Source of the DNA: Lentisphaeraceae bacterium
GTDB taxonomy: Bacteria; Verrucomicrobiota; Kiritimatiellia; RFP12; DVOR01
DNA: 64,000 bases
Assembly: GCA_004555175.1 (NCBI GenBank)
Contig: SFJE01000005.1
Coordinates: forward strand, 8,074-72,073
Direction of reading: 5' to 3'
Part shown: piece by piece, positions 24,886-32,783 of the stretch
Position numbering within the stretch: position 1 is the first letter of the stretch
Layout of the letters: each line of letters starts with the position of its first letter
Translations under genes and position numbers: made by a program
The notes under the pieces: generated by a model
Told to the model about the DNA's origin: nothing
Seen by the model: only the letters and a program-made list of their open reading frames with translations
Databases searched by the model: none

Positions 24886-26253
24886 ATGATCAAGCAAATC
24901 CTCGCGGCCTTCGTTTCGCTCAAGCGCAATATTCTGCGTTCGCTCTTGACGATGCTGGGCATCGTGATTGGCGTGGCGGTGGTGATTACGATGATGGAGA
25001 TTGGCGCCGGCGCCTCGCAATCCATCAAGCGCTCCATCTCGAATATGGGCACCAATGTGATGATGATCTGGCCCTCGGCCGTCAAGACCGCCGGGATTAG
25101 CTCAGGCTCGGGCGGCACGGTCACACTCACGGAAGAAGACTGCCAAGCCATCGCCGCCGAGTGCCTCTCGGTCGAGGCCGTCACACCCTCGCTCTCGCGC
25201 CGCGGCATTCAGGCCATTGCCGGCAACCGGAACTGGACCCCCTTCACGGTCTACTCGGGCAATGAGGATTACTTCACCGTGCAATCGTGGGGCAGCCCCG
25301 AGAGCGGGCGCTACTTCACCAAGCGCGAGGTGGACGTCTCCGCCTGCGTCTGCGTTATTGGGCAGACGGTCAAGAACGAACTCTTTCCGGGGCAGGAGGC
25401 TGTTGGCCAAGACCTGCGCCTGAACAACGTCCTCTTCCGCATTATCGGCGTGTTGCCGCGCAAGGGGGCCAATATGATGGGGATGGACCAGGATGACACG
25501 GTGATTGTGCCCTGGAAGACGATGCGCAGCCGCCTCTCGCGCTCGGGCTCCTCGGCCACCGGCGCCTCGGGCTCCACCTCGTCGACCTCCACCACCTCCT
25601 CGACCAGCGACGTCTACCCCGAAAGCTCCACCTCCACCTATCCGGCGCGCGACTCGGTCCAGGCGCAGAACTATCCCCTGCCCGTGCGCTTTAACAATAT
25701 CGACCAGATTACCGTCTCGGCCAAGACCCCCGAGCAGGTGCCCGACGCAATGGCGCAGATCTGCGAGGTCCTGCGCCGGCGCCACAACATTGCCCCCGGT
25801 GCGGAGGATGACTTCTCCATCCGCGATATGTCCGAAATGCTCAAGACGATGACCGCCACCAGCGGGCTGATGACCACCCTGCTGCTGATTGTGGCGATGC
25901 TCTCGCTCGTGGTTGGCGGCGTGGGAATTATGAATATTATGCTGGTGAGCGTGACCGAGCGCACGCGCGAGATTGGGCTGCGGATGGCCGTTGGCGCGCG
26001 CGGCAGCCGCATCCTCTCGCAGTTCCTCACCGAGTCGGTCCTGCTCTGCATCTTGGGCGGGCTGGTGGGGATTGGCGTGGGGCGCTGCGCCTCGTTAGTC
26101 ATTGCGCAGGTCCTCCATTGGCCGGTGCAAGTTTCGCTCAATGCGATCCTCATCTCGGCTGGGATTTCGGCGGTCATCGGCGTGGCCTTCGGCTTCTATC
26201 CCGCCTGGCGCGCCAGCCGCCTGAACCCCATCGATGCCCTGCGCCACGAATAA
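24886..26253 (+). CDS. MacB-type ABC transporter permease
   Basis: FtsX/MacB-fold permease, 455 aa: one N-terminal membrane helix (about 20-42), a large periplasmic MacB_PCD domain (about 45-300), then three C-terminal helices. The motifs VGGVGIMNIMLVSVTERTREIGLRMAVGA and the ending NPIDALRHE are diagnostic. A low-complexity Ser/Thr-rich insert (about residues 218-250) sits inside the periplasmic domain and is unusual for the family. It probably exports a peptide, lipid or drug with the MacA-like adaptor. GGAGGGAG precedes the ATG. Confidence 0.94.
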   Translation: MIKQILAAFVSLKRNILRSLLTMLGIVIGVAVVITMMEIGAGASQSIKRSISNMGTNVMMIWPSAVKTAGISSGSGGTVTLTEEDCQAIAAECLSVEAVTPSLSRRGIQAIAGNRNWTPFTVYSGNEDYFTVQSWGSPESGRYFTKREVDVSACVCVIGQTVKNELFPGQEAVGQDLRLNNVLFRIIGVLPRKGANMMGMDQDDTVIVPWKTMRSRLSRSGSSATGASGSTSSTSTTSSTSDVYPESSTSTYPARDSVQAQNYPLPVRFNNIDQITVSAKTPEQVPDAMAQICEVLRRRHNIAPGAEDDFSIRDMSEMLKTMTATSGLMTTLLLIVAMLSLVVGGVGIMNIMLVSVTERTREIGLRMAVGARGSRILSQFLTESVLLCILGGLVGIGVGRCASLVIAQVLHWPVQVSLNAILISAGISAVIGVAFGFYPAWRASRLNPIDALRHE

Positions 26254-26270
26254 CCCGGAGCCCCCCGACG

Positions 26271-26669
26271 ATGCCCGACCCCGCCCCCACCGAAGCCGCC
26301 CTCCTTGCCGCCGCCCGTCAGGCCGCCCTCAAGGCCTACGCGCCCTACTCGCACTTCCGCGTTGGGGCCGCGCTCTTGGGCGAAGATGGCCGCATCTACA
26401 CCGGCTGCAATGTGGAAAACGCCTCCTACGGCCTCACCCTCTGCGCCGAGCGAAATGCCTGCTTCCACGCTATCGCCGAGGGCTGCCGCCGCTTCACGGC
26501 CTTGGCCCTGGCAGCCGAGCGCCCGGTGCCGCCCTGCGGCGCCTGCCGGCAGGTCCTCGCCGAGTTCTGCCCGCCCAAGATGCCGATCCTTCTAGGCGCG
26601 TTGGACGCGGCCGCCCCCGTCACCCGCACCACCCTCGGTGCCCTCTTTCCCGACCCCTTTGCCCTCTAA
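26271..26669 (+). CDS. cdd: Cytidine deaminase
   Basis: Hydrolyses cytidine/deoxycytidine to uridine/deoxyuridine. The 132-aa protein has the homotetrameric CDA motifs: YAPYSHFRVGAALL, CNVENASYGLTLCAERNA (catalytic Glu and zinc Cys) and PPCGACRQVL (two zinc Cys). The ATG at 26271 lies 17 nt after the permease stop and is weakly supported by GGAG. It probably rides on the exporter transcript and is functionally unrelated. Confidence 0.96.
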   Translation: MPDPAPTEAALLAAARQAALKAYAPYSHFRVGAALLGEDGRIYTGCNVENASYGLTLCAERNACFHAIAEGCRRFTALALAAERPVPPCGACRQVLAEFCPPKMPILLGALDAAAPVTRTTLGALFPDPFAL

Positions 26670-26706
26670 TGCGCCCCGAGCGCCCCTGTTGAAAGGAACC
26701 CACACC

Positions 26707-27207
26707 ATGAAATCCTGGCTTCTGTTACTTAGCTGCCTAACGCTCACCGCCGGCGCGCTTGCCGCCGAAGGTGAAAAGGGCTTCGCCCCCTCCACCGTCC
26801 CCACGCCCAAGGGCTGCGAGCAGATCAAGGTGGTCAAGCCCAAGGGCGAACACGACCTGGCCAAGGCCATCGCCAAGGCGAAGGCGGAGAAGAAGTTCCT
26901 CCTGGTCCAGTATGGCCGCGAAAACTGCACCAACTGCCAGAAGGTCTGGAATATGCTTGGCGATGGGCGCATCAAGTTGCCCGCGGACTTCCTCTATGCC
27001 GATACCTCCTGCGATGATGCCGAGACGCGCGCGGTCTTTGAGGAGACCTTCTTTGTGGAGGACGACGGCCGCTACTATCCCTACATCGTGGTGATGGGCC
27101 CGGATGGCGTCCAGCTGGCCTTCAAGTCTGGCCTCGGCACGCCCGAGATCTACAACGCCCTCTTCCAGAAGGCGCGTGAAGAGTACTTCCAGTTGCAGCA
27201 GCCTTGA
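26707..27207 (+). CDS. Secreted thioredoxin-fold protein
   Basis: The 166-aa protein begins with a Sec signal peptide (KSWLLLLSCLTLTAGALA, cleavage after AxA). A thioredoxin-like fold follows: a KFLLVQYGREN strand leads to the active-site-like CTNC (about 77-80), then PYIVVMGPDG, the equivalent of the cis-Pro region. It may be a periplasmic disulfide reductase or a DUF255-like relative. GAAAGGAA precedes the ATG. The stop codon overlaps the TTG start of recQ. Confidence 0.78.
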   Translation: MKSWLLLLSCLTLTAGALAAEGEKGFAPSTVPTPKGCEQIKVVKPKGEHDLAKAIAKAKAEKKFLLVQYGRENCTNCQKVWNMLGDGRIKLPADFLYADTSCDDAETRAVFEETFFVEDDGRYYPYIVVMGPDGVQLAFKSGLGTPEIYNALFQKAREEYFQLQQP

Positions 27208-29309
27208 GCGATTCGCTCCTTGAAGCCCTGCAGCACTGGTTCGGGTTCGGGGCCTTTCGTCCCGGGCAGGAGCAGGTTATTCGCCGCGTCCTGGCCGGGG
27301 GCGACGCGCTCCTCGTGATGCCCACCGGCTCGGGCAAGAGCCTCTGTTTCCAACTCCCGGCGCTGATGATGGAGGGCTGCACCCTCGTGGTCTCCCCGCT
27401 CATCGCGCTGATGAAGGACCAGGTCGACGCCCTCATCGCCCGCCGCATCCCAGCCACCTTCCTCAACTCCTCCCTCTCCACCGAGGAGACCTCCCGCCGC
27501 CTCGCGGGGATGCGCCTAGGCCGCTACAAGCTTGTCTATGTGGCCCCCGAGCGCTTCCGCAATCCGCGCTTCCTCGAAACCTTCCGCGAGATGCCCCTGG
27601 CAATGCTCGCAGTCGATGAAGCCCACTGTATCAGCACCTGGGGCCACGACTTCCGCCCCGACTACCTGCATTTGGGCGAAGTGGTCTCCACCTTGCCCCC
27701 CACCGTCCGCCTCATCGCCGTCACCGCCACCGCCACCGACGCCGTCCGCCGCGACATTGCCGCCCATCTGCGCCTGGGCCAGGGCGGCCGCCCCGAGCCG
27801 GCCATCGTCGTCACCGGCTTTGAGCGCCCCAACCTCTCGCTCAATGTCACCCGCGTGCGCACCCACGGCGAAAAGCTCGAGCGTTGCCTGCAGATCATCG
27901 AGTTCTTCCGCACCGGCATCCTCTACTGCGCCACGCGCAAGATGGTCGAGCGCGTCCGCGGCCTGCTCGCGGAAAACGGCATCAAGGCCCTGGCCTACAG
28001 CGGCGGGATGGCCGATGAAGAGCGTAGCCGCGTCCAGGAGGCCTTTATGCGCGGCGAAGCGCCCGTGGTAGTGGCCACCAACGCCTTCGGGATGGGCGTT
28101 GACCGCCAGGACATCCGCTTCGTTATCCACTGGGACGTCCCCGGCAGCCTGGAGGCTTACTACCAAGAGGTCGGCCGCGCCGGGCGCGATGGCCACTACG
28201 CCTGGTGCGAACTCCTCTTCAACTACGCCGATGTCCGCACCCAGGAGTTCTTCATCGCCAGCACCAACCCGCCCCCCAGCCACGTCTACGAGCTCTACGC
28301 CGCCATTCGCAACGCCTGCGCCCAGGGCGAAGGCGGCGAAGCCAGTCACGACCCCGAAGGATGGGCCGAGCTCGCCGGCCTCTCCTCGGCCGTCTCCGTG
28401 CGCAACCTCTTCGCCCTCTTCGAGCGCCACGGCCTCCTCTTCCGCCGCCGCCAAGTCGGCACGCCCTACTCCATCATCTCCGTCCCCCAAGAGCCCGACC
28501 GCGCCGCCCTCGAGCGCATCTGCGCAGGCCTCCAACGCAAGGAGGAGGCCGACCGCGACCGCCTCCAGGAGATGCTCGGCTACGTCAACGCCCGCGTCTG
28601 CCGCCACCGCTTTCTCCTCGCCTACTTCGGCGAAGCGTCCGCGCCACTCCAAAAGCGCTGCGCCAAGTGCGACCATTGCCACCCCCTCGCCGCCTTCCCC
28701 CCGCGCGTCCCCCCCTCCGCCGCCACCTGCCTGCGCCTACGCAAAGAGCTCTCCTGCATCGCCCGCATGCACGGCCAGGGCGATTACCTCCTCGCCGCCG
28801 CCATCCTCCGCGGAACCGCCCCCGCCCCGTGGACCGACCTCTCCACCTTCGGCCTCCTCGCCGAGCAATCCCTCGACGCCCTCCTCCGCGACCTTGAAGC
28901 CCTTGAAATGGATGGCTACCTCGCCGGCATGACCCTCACCCCCGCCGGATACGACCTCGTCTTCGCCAAAACCGACCCCGCCCCCATCGCCACCTTCCGC
29001 GCACGCCCCAAGAAGGCCGACGCCCCCAGCCGCTTCCCCGACCCCGCCGGCGCCCCCCCGAGCCCCCGCCAACGCACCCGCCCCGCCGAAGGCGGCCTCG
29101 CCACCGCCCTCCGCCAATGGACTCGCGAGGAAGCCGACCGCCGCGGCCTGCCCGCCTATATGGTCCTCAACAACAAAACCATCGCCGAACTCGCCCGCAA
29201 ACGCCCCACCACCCCCGCCGAACTCGAACTCATCCCCGGCCTCGGCGACCGCAAACTCGCCAAATACGGCGACGCCCTCCTCGACCTCATCGAAGCCTTT
29301 GAGGAGTAG
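27204..29309 (+). CDS. recQ: RecQ DNA helicase
   Basis: 3'-5' superfamily 2 helicase in recombination repair. Motifs: MPTGSGKSLCFQLPAL (I), VDEAHCISTWGHDFRPDY (II plus aromatic loop), AVTATAT (III) and QEVGRAGRDG (VI). The RQC zinc site is in CAKCDHC near residue 490. A C-terminal HRDC domain (about 620-700) ends the 701-aa protein. The start appears to be TTG at 27204, sharing bases with the upstream stop (TTGA); no clear Shine-Dalgarno is seen, so coupling is assumed. Confidence 0.95.
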   Translation: MSDSLLEALQHWFGFGAFRPGQEQVIRRVLAGGDALLVMPTGSGKSLCFQLPALMMEGCTLVVSPLIALMKDQVDALIARRIPATFLNSSLSTEETSRRLAGMRLGRYKLVYVAPERFRNPRFLETFREMPLAMLAVDEAHCISTWGHDFRPDYLHLGEVVSTLPPTVRLIAVTATATDAVRRDIAAHLRLGQGGRPEPAIVVTGFERPNLSLNVTRVRTHGEKLERCLQIIEFFRTGILYCATRKMVERVRGLLAENGIKALAYSGGMADEERSRVQEAFMRGEAPVVVATNAFGMGVDRQDIRFVIHWDVPGSLEAYYQEVGRAGRDGHYAWCELLFNYADVRTQEFFIASTNPPPSHVYELYAAIRNACAQGEGGEASHDPEGWAELAGLSSAVSVRNLFALFERHGLLFRRRQVGTPYSIISVPQEPDRAALERICAGLQRKEEADRDRLQEMLGYVNARVCRHRFLLAYFGEASAPLQKRCAKCDHCHPLAAFPPRVPPSAATCLRLRKELSCIARMHGQGDYLLAAAILRGTAPAPWTDLSTFGLLAEQSLDALLRDLEALEMDGYLAGMTLTPAGYDLVFAKTDPAPIATFRARPKKADAPSRFPDPAGAPPSPRQRTRPAEGGLATALRQWTREEADRRGLPAYMVLNNKTIAELARKRPTTPAELELIPGLGDRKLAKYGDALLDLIEAFEE

Positions 29310-29741
29310 TTCAGCTGTTAGCCGTTAGCGATTAGCTGTTAGCATTCTTTCCCTGGCAGCGGAAAGTGGCTTATGGCACACCAAAAGGCATCTGCCACAC
29401 GATGTTCCGTCTCCTCTGGACGCAACATTGCCTGAATAGTCTCAAATGGCACATAGTCACGCCGAGGGATATGCAACTTCACGCTCAAACACGAAGCTAC
29501 GCCTCTAAAAATGCTCGCATAGTCCGTCTCATACCTCAACGCATAATAACGCTTCGTTCCCTTATTGCCGAAGTGCCCGGAGGGCGCTTCGGCCGGGGTG
29601 GAGCGTCCCACGCTCCCGCGGTGCAGGGCGAGCAAGTCCGAGCAAAGCGAAGGAGCTATGTCATCGCCCTGCCCGGGGTTTGGGGGCGGCCCCAAACCTC
29701 TTCTGCTCTTTCTTATCTGCTCTCTTTTCTCTCTCTTCCCC
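29310..29741. other. Region after recQ and GH29 with repeat text and a possible ORF remnant
   Basis: It starts with GTTAGC-rich text. On the minus strand, 29339-29569 reads openly as ...YALRYETDYASIFRGV...FHFPLPG-like sequence, ending at 29339, with more A/T and a more protein-like composition than its surroundings. It has no start with a ribosome-binding site, so I regard it as a possible gene remnant of unknown origin. The dispersed repeat copy at 29632 lies beside it. Confidence 0.35.
29632..29663 (+). repeat. Dispersed 32-35 bp intergenic repeat, copy 4
   Basis: AGCAAGTCCGAGCAAAGCGA followed by AGGAGCTATGTCA. It is the copy nearest the consensus. Confidence 0.65.
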
Positions 29742-31223
29742 TCACCGCATCGTGGCGCGGTGGACGGAGAAGGAGAGGATATTGGGCTCGGCGCGGGCTT
29801 CGTCGATGACGATGCGGACGGCCTTGGCGGTGACGGGCTGGGGCAGGCGGATGATGCGCTTGTGGCCGATGGTGGTAGAGGTGGCAATGGTCTCCCACTC
29901 CTGCTTGCCGTGGAGGATGGCCTCGACGTGAAAGCGCTCGACCAGCTGGCCCTTGGTGATGTCCTCCTGCACCATCACGGTGTCGAAGGCGATGGGCTGG
30001 GCGGGCTTGACCTCCAGCTGGCCGGGGCGGACGCGACCGAGGAGGTTGCGCCCAAAGGTGGCACGCACGGCCCGCCCGAAGGCGCGCAGGCGCTCAACAT
30101 CTGTGGCATGGATCTTGCCGTTGGGCATTGGAGGAATGTTAAGCAGGAGGACGGCATTGCGGCCGACCGAGCGATCGTAGAGGCTCATCAACTGTTCAGG
30201 GGTCTTGACCTGGCCATCCTGCTCCGGGTGATAGAACCAGCCAGGGCGGATGGAGACATCGCACTCGGCCGGATACCAGACCCAGTGGTCGGCGGCGAGC
30301 ACCTCCTTGAGCGAACCGAGGGTCTTGGACTGCGCGTCAATGACCGGCTTGGTCATCGCGGCCTGCTGCTCGGCCATCTTGGTGACATCGGCGCCCTCGA
30401 AGTGGTAGCTCTCGAAGTTCTCGCGCACGGCATCGTTATTCATCGCGGCGGCCGGCACCACGCTCCACTCGCTCTCGCGCGCCAGGCCCGACTCATTGCC
30501 CACCCAGCGCACATCCGGCCCCGAGACGGCAATGACGCACTTGGGGTTGCGCTTGCGGATGGTGGCGTAAAAGCGGTTCCAGTCATACTCCTGGCGCTTA
30601 CCGTTGGGCCCCTCGCCGCAGGCGCCGTCGAACCAAATCTCGTCGATGGGGCCATAGTTGTCGAAGAGTTCGTTCAGCTGCCCCACAAAGAAGTCGTTGT
30701 AGGCAGGCGTGCCATAAGTCGGCTCGTGGCGGTCCCAGGGCGAGAGGTACATCCCCACGCGCATTCCCTCGGCCTTGCACGCTGCCACAAACTCGCGGCA
30801 GACATCTCCCCGCCCCCGCCGCCAGGGCGATGCAGCCACCGTGTGCTTCGTGAGCTTGCTCGGCCACAGGCAGAAGCCGTCGTGATGCTTCGCCGTGAGG
30901 ATAGCCAACTTAATCCCCGCCGACTTCGCCGCGCGAATCCACTGCCGGCAATCGAGGGCGGTGGGGTTGAACTGCTTGGGATCCTCCTTGCCATCGCCCC
31001 ACTCGCGGCCCGAGTAGGTATTCATCCCGAAGTGGAAGAAGGCCGTCAACTCGAACTGCTGCCAAGCCACCTGCTGTGGTGTCGGTCGAACGGCGGCAAT
31101 CTTGGCCAACTTCGCCTGCTCGGCCTCGGACAAACCCTGCGGCAACGGCGCGCCAAAACCCAGCCCCGCCAACATCACGCCCAGCACAACCGCCAGGCAC
31201 CAACGCATCTGCATCCTATTCAT
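29742..31223 (-). CDS. Secreted GH29 alpha-L-fucosidase
   Basis: Retaining fucosidase, probably acting on host or plant fucosylated glycans outside the cytoplasm. A signal peptide (RWCLAVVLGVMLAGLGFGA) precedes the catalytic barrel. Family landmarks are FHFGMNTYSGREWG, AILTAKHHDGFCLWPS, YLSPWDRHEPTYG, and DEIWFDGACGEG, whose Asp fits the GH29 nucleophile. The C-terminal third is a beta-sandwich-like region. Three in-frame ATGs (31223, 31214, 31208) crowd the start. The -10 box lies only 7 nt before 31223, so the mRNA may be leaderless, or translation may begin at 31208 using AGGA. Length is 494 aa from 31223. Confidence 0.92.
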   Translation of the reverse strand: MNRMQMRWCLAVVLGVMLAGLGFGAPLPQGLSEAEQAKLAKIAAVRPTPQQVAWQQFELTAFFHFGMNTYSGREWGDGKEDPKQFNPTALDCRQWIRAAKSAGIKLAILTAKHHDGFCLWPSKLTKHTVAASPWRRGRGDVCREFVAACKAEGMRVGMYLSPWDRHEPTYGTPAYNDFFVGQLNELFDNYGPIDEIWFDGACGEGPNGKRQEYDWNRFYATIRKRNPKCVIAVSGPDVRWVGNESGLARESEWSVVPAAAMNNDAVRENFESYHFEGADVTKMAEQQAAMTKPVIDAQSKTLGSLKEVLAADHWVWYPAECDVSIRPGWFYHPEQDGQVKTPEQLMSLYDRSVGRNAVLLLNIPPMPNGKIHATDVERLRAFGRAVRATFGRNLLGRVRPGQLEVKPAQPIAFDTVMVQEDITKGQLVERFHVEAILHGKQEWETIATSTTIGHKRIIRLPQPVTAKAVRIVIDEARAEPNILSFSVHRATMR

Positions 31224-31230
31224 ACCCGCA

Positions 31231-31236
31231 ATTATA
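31231..31236 (-). promoter_or_regulatory. GH29 extended -10 box
   Basis: TGTGCTATAAT on the minus strand: perfect TATAAT with TGC before it; a TTGCAC lies 15 nt upstream. It abuts the first ATG, leaving almost no leader. Confidence 0.6.
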
Positions 31237-31262
31237 GCACATCCCCCGCCCGTGCAAATCTG

Positions 31263-31268
31263 GTATAC
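31263..31268 (+). promoter_or_regulatory. rmuC extended -10 box
   Basis: TCTGGTATACT gives TGG before TATACT, 24 nt ahead of the rmuC ATG. It lies back-to-back with the GH29 promoter. Confidence 0.5.
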
Positions 31269-31291
31269 TTGGGATTGGAAAGCGAGGCAAA

Positions 31292-32560
31292 ATGCAGATT
31301 CTAGTTGTGTTGTTGATGGTCGCCTTGGGGGTGACGGCGGGCTTGGGCCTCTGGGCGTGGCACCTGGCGAAGGCCTGTATGGCCGCACGGGCAGAGGCAC
31401 AGGCCCAGCGCCAACGGGCTGAGCGCGCAGAGATTACCCTGGCCGAGCGTGAACGCTTTGCCGAGCACGCCCGCGCCGAACAACAGGCCACGCTTCAGGC
31501 TTCGCTCAAGGCGCTCCGCGAGCAGTTCACCAACCTCGCCGCCCGGCAGCTTGAAGCCTCGCGCGCCGGTCTGGCGGAAGACAACCGGACGCGTTTCAAG
31601 GCGCTCTTTGAGCCCTTAGGCGCGCAACTTGAGGCCTTCCGTAAGGCCTTTGAGGCCAATCGTGATCAGCAGGTGACCAATAAGGCGAGCTTTGAAGCGG
31701 CCCTTGAACGCCTGAATAAACAAACCCTCCAAATCAGCGCCGACGCCGAAGCCCTCACCAAGGCCCTCAAGTCGGAGGCCAAGACGCAGGGTAACTGGGG
31801 CGAGATGATTCTTGAGAACATCCTCGCCGCCGCCGGCCTTACCGAGGGCATCGACTACCGCCTGCAAGCCCAAGAGCTCGACGAAGCCGGCCAAAAACTT
31901 ATCCCCGATGTAGAGATCCTCCTCCCCCACAACGAGGTCCTCCTCGTCGACTCCAAGGTCTCCATCACCGCCTATGCCAACTATATGGCCGCCACCGACG
32001 ACACTGCGCGGCAGAAAGCCGCCGCCGACCACCTCGCCTCCGTGCGCGCCCACGTCAAAGAACTCGCCGATAAAGACTACCCCGGCCGCATCCGCGCCGC
32101 CCAAAACTACATCCTCATGTTCATCCCCAACGAAGGCAGCTACCTCCTCGCGCTGGAGCACGATCGTCAGCTCGTCACCGAAGCCTTCCGGAGCCGTGTC
32201 ATCATCGTCAACCCCACCACTCTCCTCCTCTGCCTGCAAATCGCCGCCCTCCTCCGCTCCCGCGAGGCGCAAAGTGAAAAGGCCGAGAAAATCATCTCTG
32301 CCGCCACCAAACTCTACGAGAAGTTCGCCTCCTTCACCGACACCTTTGCCGCCATCGGTGAACAACTCGACAAAGCCAAAAACGCCTACGACACCGCCCA
32401 TAAGCAACTCTCATCCGGCCGCGGCAACATCACCAAACAGCTTGAGGGCTTCAAATCCCTTGGCGTTGTCACCTCCAAGCAACTCAACAAACGCCTCCAA
32501 GACGCGCCTCCCGCGGACTCCGAAGCGATCAGCTGCGAGCAAAGTTCGCAACCGCTATGA
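31292..32560 (+). CDS. rmuC: RmuC-family protein
   Basis: DNA-recombination-limiting protein with a PD-(D/E)XK-like nuclease core. The 422-aa protein has an N-terminal membrane helix (about 2-20), a long Ala/Gln/Glu/Arg coiled coil (about 28-150), then the RmuC core: TQGNWGEMILENILAAAGL, LIPDVEILLPHNEVLLVDSKVS (core acidic and Lys residues) and FIPNEGSYLLALEHDRQL. GAGG precedes the ATG. A terminator hairpin at 32721-32746 follows. Confidence 0.95.
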   Translation: MQILVVLLMVALGVTAGLGLWAWHLAKACMAARAEAQAQRQRAERAEITLAERERFAEHARAEQQATLQASLKALREQFTNLAARQLEASRAGLAEDNRTRFKALFEPLGAQLEAFRKAFEANRDQQVTNKASFEAALERLNKQTLQISADAEALTKALKSEAKTQGNWGEMILENILAAAGLTEGIDYRLQAQELDEAGQKLIPDVEILLPHNEVLLVDSKVSITAYANYMAATDDTARQKAAADHLASVRAHVKELADKDYPGRIRAAQNYILMFIPNEGSYLLALEHDRQLVTEAFRSRVIIVNPTTLLLCLQIAALLRSREAQSEKAEKIISAATKLYEKFASFTDTFAAIGEQLDKAKNAYDTAHKQLSSGRGNITKQLEGFKSLGVVTSKQLNKRLQDAPPADSEAISCEQSSQPL

Positions 32561-32720
32561 TCTGCTTTGTCGCGCTTTGGAGAGAAATCCAGATGTCATT
32601 AGCGCTTTCGCATCCCCATTCATTGCTAACACCTGTGTCTAGCAGGGACAGCCACACCTTCTCCTCTTTGATCCTGCCGCCAAGCCCGTACTTGAGGCGA
32701 CTGGACCTGAATCAAAAGGC

Positions 32721-32756
32721 GGCGGTGGCTAAGAAATGCCACCGCCGTTGTGTTAT
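32721..32756 (+). terminator. Hairpin after rmuC
   Basis: GGCGGTGGC pairs with GCCACCGCC around TAAGAAAT, followed by GTTGTGTT. It sits between the convergent rmuC and glycosyltransferase genes. Confidence 0.65.
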
Positions 32757-32783
32757 GTTGCGCGGAAATTGGACGCTACCGAA

